Assembly (NCBI GenBank): GCA_948144175.1 | Contig: CANXME010002307.1 | Coordinates: forward strand, 1,137,001 to 1,201,000 | Origin: Closterium sp. NIES-65 | Taxonomy: Eukaryota > Streptophyta > Zygnematophyceae > Desmidiales > Closteriaceae | Direction: 5' to 3' | DNA length: 64,000 bases | Part shown: piece by piece, positions 9,822 through 20,847 of the stretch | Position numbering within the stretch: position 1 is the first letter of the stretch | Layout: each line of letters opens with the position of its first letter | Notes under the pieces: model-generated | What the model saw: only the letters and a program-made list of their open reading frames with translations | The model's database searches: none | Told to the model about the DNA's origin: nothing | Position numbers and translations under genes: made by a program

Positions 9822-10338
9822 ATGGAGGAAAACGGTGATAGTTCTGTACGGAAAATTACGGAGTTAGACACCGGCTTGGACCAGACGCGAGTGGCACTCC
9901 AATGAATAGAGGAGCTTCTCGCGAACCAGTCGGCAACCGCCATAGCAGCAGCGAATGCAGCGGCGAATGCAGCAGCGACGTCAGCAGCAGCAGCGGCGAC
10001 ACCGACACTTAACCCAGCAGCGGCGGCAGCGGCTACAGTGAATCTTGAGGCGGCACGTCCGAGGCTACCGGAGACGTTCAATCCGAATGCGAGAGACACC
10101 GACGTTCGTCGATTCATTGCGACTCTCGAAATTTACTTCGAGGTCGTTGGCTGTATGACCGCGACACACGATGTAATGCGGATTCGGCTCGCAGCGACAC
10201 TGTTACGAGGCCCGGCGCTCGAGTGGATTTACAATAGCAATGAGGTCCGAGGCTAGGGGTCATGGACGTAGTTAAGGGAAGCATTTATTCAACGCTTCGA
10301 ACCAATCAACTCCAGCTACATGGCGCGGCAGCAGATTC
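9822..10338 (+). pseudogene. G1 gag, first part
   Basis: MEENGDSSVRK opens at 9822. A TGA after 27 codons interrupts the frame, which continues into an Ala-rich stretch and then a gypsy Gag core with RPRLPETFNPNARDTDV and LLRGPALEWI. A further stop follows near 10255. The frame runs to the N1 insertion at 10338, and the rest resumes at 12123. Gag forms the particle shell of gypsy elements. The match is to the retrotransposon Gag family. Confidence 0.75.
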
Positions 10339-12122
10339 TGTCAGAACATCATAGCTTATAAATTTGTGTAGGTTTTAGTGGGGTAGCCCATAAGGGGTAC
10401 AACCCAATTAGGGTTAGTACTTGTACCCAACTCTTTCATAGTCCAATCATTGCTCGTTTCAGTTTTCTCATGGTATCGAGCAGGTTCTCTCGTGGGAACT
10501 GTTCCTAGGGCCCACCGTTCTTTTTTTTTTCCTGCCCGGAGCGCACTCAGCCCCTGCCCGAGTCGCGCTCCCCTCTCACGGCCCCTATCGGCCCCGTAGT
10601 GCCACCCTTGCGGCCCCGTCGTGCCGCCCTTGCGGCCACGTCGTGCCGCCCTTCCGGCCTCGTCGCGTCGCGCCGCCCTCGCGACCCCGTCGCGCCGCCC
10701 TTGCGGCCCCGTCGCGCCGCCCTTGCGGCCTCGTCACGTTGCGCCGCCCTTGCGGCCCCGTCGCGCCGCCCTCGCGGCCCCGCCGCGCCACCCTCGCGGC
10801 CCCTTTGAGCCGCCCTTGCGGCCCCTTCGCACCGCCCAAGCGGCCTCTTTGCGCCGCCCTTACGGTCCGTCGCCCGCCCTTGCGGCCCGTTCGAGCCGCC
10901 CTTGCGGCCCCCTTTGCGCCGCCTTTGCGACCTCCTCACGCCGCCCTTGCGGCCCCGTCGCCCCACCCTCGCGGCCCTGGCCCCACCCTCGCGGCCCTGG
11001 CGCCGCCCCTCGCGTCTTCGTCGCACCTGCCCGCAACCCCACCGCCGCCCTTTGCGGCGCCGTCACCACACCCGGGCAACCCCGGCCCCGCCCTTAGCGG
11101 CCCCTGCCGCCGCCCTCAGCGGCCTCGTCACCGCCCCACCCTGCCCTACCGCCTCCACTGCCGAGCCGCTGGGCCGCCGTTGCCGCCGAGCCGCCGTTGC
11201 CGCCGAGCTGCCCGGCCGCCGAGCTGTCGAGCCGCCGTTGCCGCCGAGCCGCCGTTGCCGCCGAGCTGTCAAGCCGTCGTTGCCGCCGAGCTGCCGCACC
11301 GCCGAGCCGCCCTTGCTGCCGAGTCGCTGACGCCGCCGTCGTGCGCCAACCCTGCCGCCGTCCGCCTAGCATCGGCCCTGCTCGCCCGGTGAGAGCCTGC
11401 TCTTCCTGCCACTGGTGAGCCCCTGCCTTGCTAGCGCGCTGCCGCGCCGCCTGCTTCCCTGCCTACCTACCTGCCTGGCTGCCTGCCTTACTGCTGGTAC
11501 TCCCGCTTCTGCTGCTACTGGCGCTGCCAGATGCAGCCCCAGCGACGTCCGCGTGAGTCCCTCACGCCCCAGCGTCTACGTGAGTGGTATGCTAGTTGGG
11601 GTTGTAGGGGTGGGGGCGCTGCTACGGCTACCACTACTGCTACTGCTGCTACTGGCGGCGGCCAGATGCAGCTCCAGCGACGTCCACGCGAGTCTCGCAC
11701 GCCCCAGCAGCTTCGTGAGTGGTACGCTCAGAGTAGAGGGTCTCTCAGTTCCGTTCGCTGCTCTTACGTGATTCGCACTGGTGCTCGGATTGGTCAGCCT
11801 TGTGGGACGCCTAGTCACACCCAGTCCCGCTGCTTCGCCCGTCTGAGCGACGCCTGGCGTATCGAGTGTGGCATTGAACTTGTGCTCGGAATGTGTGGTG
11901 ACTTTGTGATCCACCCTGAGCTTGTTTTGCTTTGCTTTGCTTGACTGGTCTTGTGACCCCTTGTTCTCCCCCACTTTGCCTATGGGAGTGTGTCAGAACA
12001 TCATAGCTTATACATTTGTGTAGGCTGTAGTGGGGTAGCCCATAAGGGGTACAACCCAATAAGGGTTAGTACTTGTACCCAACTCTTTCATAGTTCAATC
12101 ATTCCTCGTTTCAGTTTTCTCA
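10339..12122 (+). mobile_element. N1: non-autonomous copia (1.8 kb), complete ends
   Basis: 5' LTR 10339-10470 and 3' LTR 11991-12122 are both 132 bp and nearly identical. The primer site TGGTATCGAGCAGG follows the 5' LTR, and a purine-rich tract ending TATGGGAGTG precedes the 3' LTR. TSDs are GATTC (10334) and TATTC (12123), one mismatch. It sits inside G1 gag, which resumes in the same frame block afterwards. There is no protease, integrase or RT; only a Gag C-terminal piece remains. The leader (10485-11400) is GC-rich degenerate repeat as in C1. Confidence 0.88.
11531..11944 (+). CDS. N1 residual Gag zinc-motif reading frame (137 aa)
   Basis: The frame starts MQPQRRPRESLTPQRLREWY. It carries two copies of the PRES.TPQ.LREWYA block, then the Gag-type motif C(X13)C(X4)H(X4)C followed by the RLSDAW block also found in C1-C3. 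After that it runs into 3' UTR sequence and stops at 11942-11944. It is the only recognisable coding segment of N1. Whether it is translated is unknown: the first ATG is not preceded by the usual gag start, so it may be just the surviving end of a deleted gag. Kept because the motif and frame are intact. Confidence 0.4.
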   Translation: MQPQRRPRESLTPQRLREWYASWGCRGGGAATATTTATAATGGGQMQLQRRPRESRTPQQLREWYAQSRGSLSSVRCSYVIRTGARIGQPCGTPSHTQSRCFARLSDAWRIECGIELVLGMCGDFVIHPELVLLCFA

Positions 12123-13336
12123 TATTCATCGGCATAAACAGTTCGGCAGTGTAACACAATATACGCAGCAGATGGAGAGCCTCTTCAACCGAATTACCGA
12201 CTTGACCGAAGGGGAAAAAATCCAAGCGTATACTGAGGGGCTAAAAATGGAAGTCCGGCAACAGGTGATTGCCGCGAACTACAACAACTACCGCAACATG
12301 GTGTGTGCAGCAGAGAGATTCGATGCGCTAATGCAATGTGAGTCCGAGACACGACGCCACGTGCCGGACAGATCATTCGACACGAAGCGATCGGCACCAC
12401 CCACGACCGCCGACCTGATGGATATGGACAAGATCAACGCGAAGCAATGGCCAACAAAATATGAGAAGTGCGAATTTTGCGGCGCAGCAGGACATCGACT
12501 CTTGGCGTGTTGGAAGTTGAAGAAGGTACTAGCGGAGCTGCAGGGCAACAACAGTGCGACATCCACGATGGCGAAAAAAGGAGGACATGATGGCGCGAAT
12601 TTAAAACGCCACGACTAGCCGACAACAGGGGAAATCGCCGAGACAAATGGAGGCTCCGCGAAACAAGACTCTGCACCGACCGGGAAACTCCAGCCGAACA
12701 CCCCCGAGAGTAAGAATATTCCCTCTCGAGGTTTTCAAGCGTTTAAAAATTGCAGGGGAGATTTCAAGGCCAAGAAAAAGCCTTCAGACATTATTCTGGT
12801 ACCTGAGAAGTTGGGCAAACCACTCCGGAGCGTTGAAAAGGGTCGTGCGTTCCAAGGAGTTAATATTCTCTCCCCGCATCATAGTGTTAAGGCTCCCAAA
12901 TGCCCACAGGTGAAACCTACACAGATGCAAAGGCTTAAGGGAAGGTTCCAGGCCAAGACGAAGCTGAATCGGCCTCAGATAAATCCTTCCAACCCTACTC
13001 AGTTGGAAACTGATATGGAGACAGCAGCTTCGAGCGCAGGACCGAGGGATGATCTATTCGACGTACCCTATGATCCTATAAGCAAGAACATCTACGGTTA
13101 CTCGGAGCAGCAACAACCACTACTACTCGAGGTGATCAGCAACGGGTGACGCCTCCAGCCACTGGTGGACAGTGGTGCGTCCCACTCGGTGTGCGACCTC
13201 GGGACGTTGGAGAATATTGGAGAATTTTCGGAGGAGAACAAGTTCTCAGCAACAATGGTGGACGGTACGAAACTTCCCATCCACGGTGAAGCATCACTGC
13301 AGCTGCACATAGGGGCGTTGAGGTGGAAGCCGACGT
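12123..13336 (+). pseudogene. G1 gag, second part, and protease
   Basis: Continues the Gag interrupted by N1: QYTQQMESLFNRITDLTEGE, then a canonical CX2CX4HX4C knuckle CEFCGAAGHRLLAC (about 12470-12515). Gag-type sequence ends near 12618. After frame changes comes the retropepsin block LVDSGASHSVCDL (about 13160-13200), interrupted at 13336 by X1. A TGA at 13147-13149 lies just upstream of the protease. The protease would cleave the gypsy polyprotein; this copy cannot be translated whole. Confidence 0.75.
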
Positions 13337-16064
13337 TGTGAAAGTAGTAGGTAGTCTTAGGGGCCATAGCTAGGAAAGCCCTAGCTAGGCAAGAAATAGT
13401 TTAGGCAAAAGAGGGTTTTCACTAGCACGAATGAGGATACAAATAGCAAACCCTAGAAGGGTTGTACTCGCTATAGAGCACCCCACTACAGGCTAGAGCA
13501 TAACATTCTGACACACCCCCATAGCCAAAGTGGGGTGTAATCAGCACAGTGAGAAAGCAGGTATAGAGCAAGAGTTTACATAGATAAGCAAAGCTAGAGC
13601 TAATCACAACGGACAAGTAAGGAGGAGGAGGAGCTGTGGGGGAGAGAAGATGGGAGGCGACTGCTGACGCTGAAGACACACAAACGAGCTGCTGGCTCAG
13701 TGGCTACCGGAACAGCGCTCCGGACTACTGGAGTAACTGGCCCCGCGGCTAAAAGTAGTGGCAGACGAGCAACGGACCCACGGGCGACTGGCGACTACCG
13801 GAGATTGTAGCCTCCGGACTGCTGCTGCTGCTGACGACAAGACTGCTGCCTCCACTCAACCTCCCCCAACTGCCCCACACTCTCGACACACGCCCACTGC
13901 TCAAACCCTAGCTCCACTCCCACGCACCCCCCTTAAACCCTAAACCCCAGTCTCCCACTCATCCACCCCCCTCAGCGACAGCTGCAGCAGTGGGAGACGA
14001 AGGAGGAGGAGAAGAAGGGTACAACGCACAATGGACACCCCCACAACCACCACCCCCACACTCCTCACCCCAAACCCTAAAACGGGTGGGACGGGGAGGG
14101 AACGCGGGGGACGACGGGGAGAACGGCGCGCGGTCCCCAGGGCGCCACCACGGGGCAGCGGGGGGGCCGCGCGCGGCTCCTCAGGGCGCCACGAAGGGGC
14201 AGCGGGAGGGCGGCGACGGGGCCGCAGAGGGCGGCGACGGGGCCGCAGAGGGCGGCGACGGGGCCGCTGCCCGCGGCGACGGGGCCGCTGCGGGCGGTGA
14301 CGGGGCCGCTGCGGTGGCGACGGGGCTGCTGCAGGCGGCGAGGGGGGGGCCGCTACGGACGGCGGCGGGGCCGCACGTGACACCCCAGGGCGTTGCAACG
14401 GACGAGCGGGGGCCGCGCGCGGCTCCCTTGGGCGGCGCAACGGGGCAGCGGGGGCGGCGCGCTAGAAAAGAAAGAGGCCACGCGCACGCGCCAGAGTGCA
14501 AATCGTCACGCGCATGCGTCGCACGCCACGGGGCGTGCGACATATCGAGTAGCAGCGGAAGCAGTAGTACCCACAGGCCAAGAGCGTAACCGCTCTGAAA
14601 CCATGTTAAAAGCCTAAGTTGACTTAGGACTTGGGTTGAGGGTAGAACGAGAGTTACGAGAGGAAGGGGTCGAGAGATTAGCCAAAAAGAGGGTGTTCAC
14701 TATAGAGCGAGCAGTACAAATAGGTAAGAATCAGGAAAGGTGCACCACCAATCAGAAAGTTATATGACTATAGTATTCTACACTACAGGCAGTTATAGAA
14801 CAATATATAGAATTATATATTATTCTGACACGCCCCCATAAGTGCCTGTAGGGAAGAATGTGCAATCAACGCCCCCATAATGGGGTACACCAGACAAGGT
14901 GCAGCGGAAGAAACAGTGGCAGGCAAAAGCAGTGGTAACCGGTGCAGAAGTGGCTGAAACAGCTGTAGCCAACCCTCAGCCAAGGAAGAAGCAGTAACAA
15001 GTGTGGGAGGCGGCAGGTCGCCTGAGGAGCAGGCTCTGTGGCTGCAACAGGCAGCAGGACAGCAGTGGCTCGACGGTAGCACCTGCAGGCCCCAGCATCA
15101 GAAAACAGAAAACAGGGCAGGTGGCGACAGGGGCGACAGCTGGAGGTGCCACAGTAGCAGCGGGCGGCAGCAGCAGATACCCGGCTGTCTTCCGCCACCC
15201 TCTCTCACCCTCCCCCCCACAGCGGCACGCGCGACAGTGAGAGAGAGAGAGGAGGAAGGGCGGCTGCTGGCTTGGTAGAATGTCTCTCACCACCCCCTCT
15301 ACTCCCCCCCTTCCCCCATAACGACGGGTGCTGCAGGGAGAGAGAGGAGAGAGGAGGGCGGCGGCTGGTTCCTACGGGTAAACTCCCGCCACCCCTGCAC
15401 CCTCCCCCCCACAGCGACAGTCGCGCATGGGGCGATAAAGGGCGACGGCAGGCGCTGCTGGCGTCTCACAGCAGTCACCCCGTAACGCCACCTCCCCCAC
15501 TGTCCGCCACCGCCGCCACTTTTCCTCCACTGCCCGCCACCCTCGCGACATTCCTTCACAGCAAGAGCGCTCGCGACAGCTGTAGCGGGGCCGGTGGGAG
15601 GGAGGGCGGGGACAGTTGCACGGGCGCGATGGGTGGGACAGGGGGCCGGAACGAAGGTGCGACAAAACGGCGACGGGGCAGCGTGGCAGCAAACGACGGG
15701 CGGAGCCAGCGCGACGGCCGCCCAGCTCGTCGCCACGACAGCCGCGCCCTTCGTCGCGAATGTCGCGACTTTTACAGCAACAAGCGCGCAACGGGTAGGG
15801 CGAACGAGCGGGACGACGCAGGCCGCAACGAAGGGTGCCATTAGGAAAAAAAAACCACAGGCTAGGATCGAAGCATGCTCTGTACCATGTAAAAGTAGTA
15901 GGTACTCTTAGGGACCATAGCTAGGAAAGCCCGAGCTAGGCAAGAAACAGTTTAGGCAAAAGAGGTTTTTCACTAGCAGGAATGAGGATACAAATAGCAA
16001 ACCCTGGAAGGGTTGTACTCGCTATAGAGCACCCCACTACAGGCTAGAGCATAACATTCTGACA
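13337..16064 (-). mobile_element. X1: composite non-autonomous copia with three LTRs
   Basis: Outer LTRs of 177 bp lie at 15888-16064 (5') and 13337-13513 (3'), read on the minus strand from TGTCAGAATG. They are flanked by perfect TSDs GACGT (13332-13336 and 16065-16069). The primer site TGGTACAGAGC adjoins the 5' LTR, and a tract ending ATGGGGGTG adjoins the 3' LTR. A third LTR of another family lies inside (14604-14830). No pol-type coding was found; the two internal parts are GC-rich and low in complexity. It interrupts G1 between protease and RT. Confidence 0.85.
14604..14830 (-). repeat. Internal LTR of X1 (different family)
   Basis: 227 bp reading TGTCAGAATAATAT...TTTTAACA on the minus strand, related to the solo LTR at 58836-59097. 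A purine tract ending ATGGGGGCG lies directly upstream and the primer site TGGTTTCAGAGCGG directly downstream. It is therefore flanked like an LTR shared by two internal regions, not like a solo insertion. Confidence 0.75.
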
Positions 16065-19000
16065 GACGTTGCCGATCACAAACATCAAGGTTAAGATTTC
16101 ATCTTGGGGCAAGATTTCCTGAAGCGGTTCAACCCCGAGATCGACTGGGTCAACAGGAAGGCGTACATCTACAACAATGGGAAACGAGTGGAGCTGAGAA
16201 GGTGGACGGATACAGGGAGCGTTCCTGAAACGACACTGGCACGGTTCGAACGGACTGTAAACAAGAGTAACACGGGATACTTAGCACTGGTTATGGCAGC
16301 AGCAAAGGAGGAGAAGCCGACTTCGGAGCTACCTGCAGCAGTAAAGGAGGTGTTGGCGCACTACAAGGATATAATGCCTGACGACCTACCCGCAGGCGTA
16401 CCTCCAGCACGCACCCACGAGCACGAGATCGTGGAGAAACCAGGTGCGAAACCCGTCTTACGTGCACCATACCGACTGAGTCCAACCGAGCTCACAGACA
16501 TGAAGAAACAGACAGAGTATCTTCTGGACAGACAACTGATCCGCCCATCCACCTCTCCCTACGGTGCACCAGTCCTCTTCACTCCAAAACCAGACGGCAG
16601 TTTACGGATGTGCATCGACTACCGCGCACTGAGCAAACAGACAGAATAAATACCTCATACCGCGCATAGACGACCTATTGGACCAACTGCGTGGTGCAAC
16701 AATCTTTTCGAAGTTGGACCTACGGTCGGGTTACTGGCAGATCAAGATGGCGGACAACTCGATCCACAAGACGGCGTTCCGTACCAGATACGAGTCCTAC
16801 GAATACTTGGTGATGTCGTTCGGACTCTGCTACGCACCAGCGACGTTCTAGGCGGAAATGAACCACATCCTGCGGCCCCTGCTGGACGAGTGCGTAGTAG
16901 TGTACCTGGACGATATCCTCATCTACTCCAAGAACATGAAGGAGCACGTGGAGCATCTGCGGAAAGTCTTCGAGATCATGCGGAAGAACAAGTTCTACAT
17001 GAAGCTGTCGAAGAGCGACTTCGCCCTGAAGAAGGTGCAGTTTCTCGGGCACATGGTGAGTGCCGAGGGCGTATACGTGGATCCGTGGAAGATCAAAGAC
17101 GTCAAGAAGTGGAAAGTACCGGAGAACGTTAAGGAGTTCCAGCAGTTTGTAGGCTTCGCCAACTACTACAACAGGTTCGTGCCACAGTACGCTAAGATTG
17201 CAGCACCACTGACCGACCTACTGAAAAAGGATACGCCCTTCAAATGGGATACCCCTCATCAGCAAGCCATGGAACAGCTACAGACAGCACTGACCACATC
17301 CCCACTACTCATCCTACCGGACCCAGACAAGGACTACGTGGTGGAAGCAGACGCTAGTGACCAGGCAGTCGGAGCAGTACTGATGCAAGATCACGGGAAC
17401 GCGGAACGGTTTACAGCCTATCGCCTACCTCAGTAAGAAGCTACACGGAGCAGAACTGAATTACCCCATCCACGACAAGGAAGCCTAAGCGATAGTCATA
17501 GCATTCAAGGCGTGAAGGTGTTACCTAGAGGGAGCCAAGACTACAGTCTATACTGACCACTGCACTCTCAAATACCTGAAGTCGCAGCCGACGCTCTCAC
17601 GACGACAGGTGCGGTGGGTGGACTTCCTGGAAACTCACTTCCACTACGACATCGTCTGCAAGCCCGGGCTACACAACAAGGCAGACGCGTTGAGCCGCCC
17701 CGGACATGTAGGAGGCATCCAGCTCGACGGGATGAACCCTCTACTCAAGGGTCTATTCCAACATGGGTACACTGTGGACACAGAGATCACTACAGCACAG
17801 ACTAAGAAGCTGTTACAGTGGGAGAAAGAATTAGCGGTAAGGAAGGGTTCAGGTAAGATTTGGGTACCGAATTACGCCCCGCTACGGCAGATCCTATTGG
17901 AGGAGTTTCACGACGTACCTTACGCGGGACATTTCGGGAGCAACAAGACATTAGCAGGGATAGCGAAGTATGAATACTGGCCCAGGATGGCAGCAGACGT
18001 GGAGCAGTTCATCACCTCTTGCAACACGTGCCAGCAGATGAAGAGCAGCAAGCAGAAAAAGACAGGGTTACTTCAGCCTCTACCCGTACCGGAGCAGCCA
18101 TGGCAAGTCGTTAGCCTCGACTTCATCACGGGACTTCCTTCGACCTCACGAGGGCATGACGCTATACTCGTAGTGATTGACAAGTTCTCCAAAATGGGTC
18201 ACTTTATCCCAACCAACGCCACGGCTACAGCTGAAGCAACTGTTCGCCTCTTCTTCGACCGCATCATCACCATCCACGGCATCCCCGCTACACTCATCTC
18301 AGACAGAGACCCAAAATTCACCAGTAAGTTCTGGAAGGAGCTCATGGGACTGTTGGGGACAAAGCTTGCAATGTCTTCAGCATACCACCCCCAGACTGAC
18401 GGACAGAAAGAGCGACTCAATCAGGTGGTTTAACAGTTATTGCGCACAGCTTGCAAGGACGACGTCAGCCACTGGGACACACAGTTACCGACCCTAGAGT
18501 TCGCTTACAACAACGCATCATATGCGGCCACAGGGAAAACTCCTTTCTCCCTGTGTTACGGACGGGAACCACTCACACCACACCAGCCAACCACACCGGC
18601 ACACGTCCAAGCCGCACATGACTTCGTCACCACCATGCAGCAGCTATGGGAGAAGACTCAGCGACGTCTCACCACGATGCAGAACTCCGAGAAGTAGTAC
18701 GCCGATCGTCAGCTACGTGATCACTTAGTAGCAGTCGGAGATCAGGTGCTTCTTGACACGCGCAACTTGAACCTATCTCAACTCCCATCCAAACTCCAGC
18801 CTCGCTTCTCGTTGAGGCACAGGTGACACCAGTTACATTCCGCTTGTGCTTACCAGACACATGGAAGCTTCACAACGCTTTCCATGTCCAGCTACTGAAA
18901 CCCTACAAGGACCCCAACCAACAATTCCAGAGACTGCAGCTACCGCCACTACCACCTGTTCTCATACAGGATGAACCAGAGTACGAAGTGGAGCGCGTTC

Positions 19001-19162
19001 TCACTCATCGGCGCCGCGGCGGCAAGACCCTCGAGTTCCGGATACGCTGGAAGGATACGACCCCACTAAGGACAGTTGGGTTGCAGAAGCTGATATGGGC
19101 AACGCACGCCGTGCTCTCAAGGACTATCTTGTCAAGCATGGTGTTCTCACGCCACCCAACTT
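16065..19162 (+). pseudogene. G1 pol: RT, RNase H, integrase, chromodomain
   Basis: Starts with LGQDFLKRFNPEIDW. RT holds [23 protein letters not shown] and an intact YLDD (about 16910). RNase H has ADASDQAVGAVL. Integrase has the HHCC zinc region ending SCNTCQQMK and the core blocks SLDFITG, ISDRDPK and DGQKERLNQ for the DDE triad. A chromodomain near 18990-19130 carries WKGYDPT...DSWVAEAD, readable only after a frame change near 19055. Stops include TAA at 16647-16649, TAG at 16850, TAA at 18431-18433 and TAG at 18696. Chromodomains steer gypsy integrases to marked chromatin. G1 is dead but all domains are recognisable. Confidence 0.88.
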
Positions 19163-19527
19163 TGAGGGGGGGACGGGTGAGAGTACGACGACTTGTGCTA
19201 GCTATGCTTGCTTGCCTTTATTTTATTATGCTATTTCTAGCATATGATAATTTTATGCATGCATGAATTGCTTGATTTCCTAGGCTAGGTGCTTTCCTAT
19301 ATTTTATTATAGTTTTAGCACCGAGCTAGGTTGCGTGCACCAAATTCTGGCTTTTGGGTTGCCACCAAATTGCCTTCTACCGAATACGGGAAGGATCTGT
19401 TCGGGACGTTTTGCGGCCCGCGGAACCTTCGCGTAACACCTGGTTACTGGGCCTTGTGTCGAGCCTATATATAGCCTCGTGTTGTACCCAGGTCATCATT
19501 CAATTCAATTACAATTCTCTTTTCTGA
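19163..19527 (+). repeat. G1 polypurine tract and 3' LTR (end missing)
   Basis: The purine tract TTTGAGGGGGGGACG lies just before the LTR start at about 19176. The LTR carries the empty site of the T1 insertion (single TTGCC near 19373). It breaks off at TTTTCTGA, where the 5' LTR still has CTCGATCCTAGATCCTCACA. Confidence 0.8.
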
Positions 19528-19687
19528 GTGGAGAAAGGAGGCACGACTGCCACGAGTGCCCTCAGTGGCCAGAAGCCACTGAATTCGGCGGTATGACTCT
19601 TCGCGATTGAATTTTGCGTCAGCCGTTTTCCCTCCAAAATCGCATCTGCTTCAACTGTCAGCTCAAACTCGAATCTTATCAATGGTC
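19528..19687 (+). repeat. Repeat B: left flank of copia C2
   Basis: Near-identical to 1085-1247. It ends ATCAATGGTC, and the C2 LTR follows immediately. Repeat A continues across this point without an element. Confidence 0.75.
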
Positions 19688-19816
19688 TGTCAAACTTATA
19701 TGCTATAGTCTTTTTAGGCTGTAGTGGGGTAGCTCATATGGGGTACAACACTTTAGGGTTTCCTACTTGTACTCCTCATGCTGCTCAATGCAATCATTCC
19801 TTCCTCAATTCTCACA
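19688..19816 (+). repeat. C2 5' LTR
   Basis: Runs TGTCAAACTTATATGC...AATTCTCACA, followed by the primer site TGGTATCAGAGAAGG at 19817. Confidence 0.88.
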
Positions 19817-20847
19817 TGGTATCAGAGAAGGTTCCCTAGTGGGAACGCTTCCTAAGGGCCCACCACTAAATGTTTTTCTGCCTGCAGCGCGCTTCTCTCC
19901 TGCCCGAGTCGCGCCCCGTGTGCCCTCCCTCCCGTCGCGTCCCTAGCCCTTAGCGGCCCGTCGCGCCTTCCTCAGGCCCCTAGCGGCCCCTTTCGCGGCC
20001 CCTCACGGCCCCATCGTCGCGCTTCTAGGCCCGTCGCTGCCCCTTAGCGGCCCCGTCGCCGCCCCTGGAGGCCCCGTCGCCGCCCTTCGCGGCCACCTCG
20101 CCGCCCTTAGCGGCCCCGTCGCCGCCCTGCCGGCCCCGTCGCCGCCCAACCGGCCCCGTCGCCGCCCTACCGGCCCCGTCGCCGCCCTACTGGCCCCGTC
20201 GCCGCCCTACCGGCCCCGTCGCCAACCCTAGTGGCCCCGTCGCCGCCCTACCGGCCCCGTTGTCGACCTAAGCGGCCCCGTTGCCGACCCTAGCTGCCCC
20301 GTCGCCCCCCTACCGGCCCCGTCGCCGCCCTAAGCGGCCCCGTCGCCGACCCTACCGGCCCCGTCGCCGACCCTACCGGCCCCGTCGCCGCCCTGCCGGC
20401 CCCGTCGCCGACCCTAGCGGCCTCGTCGCCGCCCTAAGCGGCCCCGTCGCCGACCCTAGCGGCCCCGACGCCGCCCTTCGCGGCCCCGTAGCCGCCCCTA
20501 GCGGCCCCGTAGCCGCCCCTAGCGGCCCCGTCGCCGCTCTTCATGGCCCCGTCGCCGTCTCTACCGGCCCCTTCAACGCCGCCTGCAGCCCAGCAGCCGC
20601 GGCGCCCGACAACCGAGCCGCCGAGCCGCCCAGCACCCGAGCCGCCGAGCCGCCCAGCAGCCGAGTCGCCGAGCCGCCGAGCCGCCCTGCAGCCGAGCCG
20701 CCGTGTCGCCCAGCACCCAAGCCGCCGGGCCGCCCCGCAGCCGAGCCGCCAATCCGCCCTGCCGCCGAGCCACCACTGTTCCTTCCGGCGCGCCCCGGCC
20801 CTACTTCCTTGGACTGGTGAGCTCACTCCTTGCTAGACCACTGCAGT
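19817..20847 (+). other. C2 leader with GC-rich tandem repeats
   Basis: Primer site, a GGGCCCACC block, then degenerate repeats of CCGTCGCCGCCCTACCGGCC type (about 20030-20580) and a CCGAGCCGCC series. No gene. Confidence 0.65.

Larger units (their letters stand above)
2500..19527 (+). mobile_element. G1: Ty3/gypsy chromovirus-type element with four nested insertions
   Basis: The 5' LTR (TGTGAGAGTACGACG start) is at 2500 and a same-family 3' LTR at 19176. Between them, removing T1 (2699-3045), C1 (3574-9793), N1 (10339-12122) and X1 (13337-16064) leaves a primer-binding site, leader, Gag with a CCHC knuckle, protease, RT, RNase H, integrase and a chromodomain in canonical gypsy order, about 5.2 kb of internal sequence. 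The 3' LTR lacks its last 20-odd bases and adjoins repeat B. Stops and frameshifts are scattered through the coding part. G1 is the oldest layer in this part of the window. Confidence 0.85.

Noticed and set aside
10547-11418. Several frames of 70-250 codons on both strands in the N1 leader
   Set aside because: All are readings of the GC-rich tandem repeat; none has a domain.
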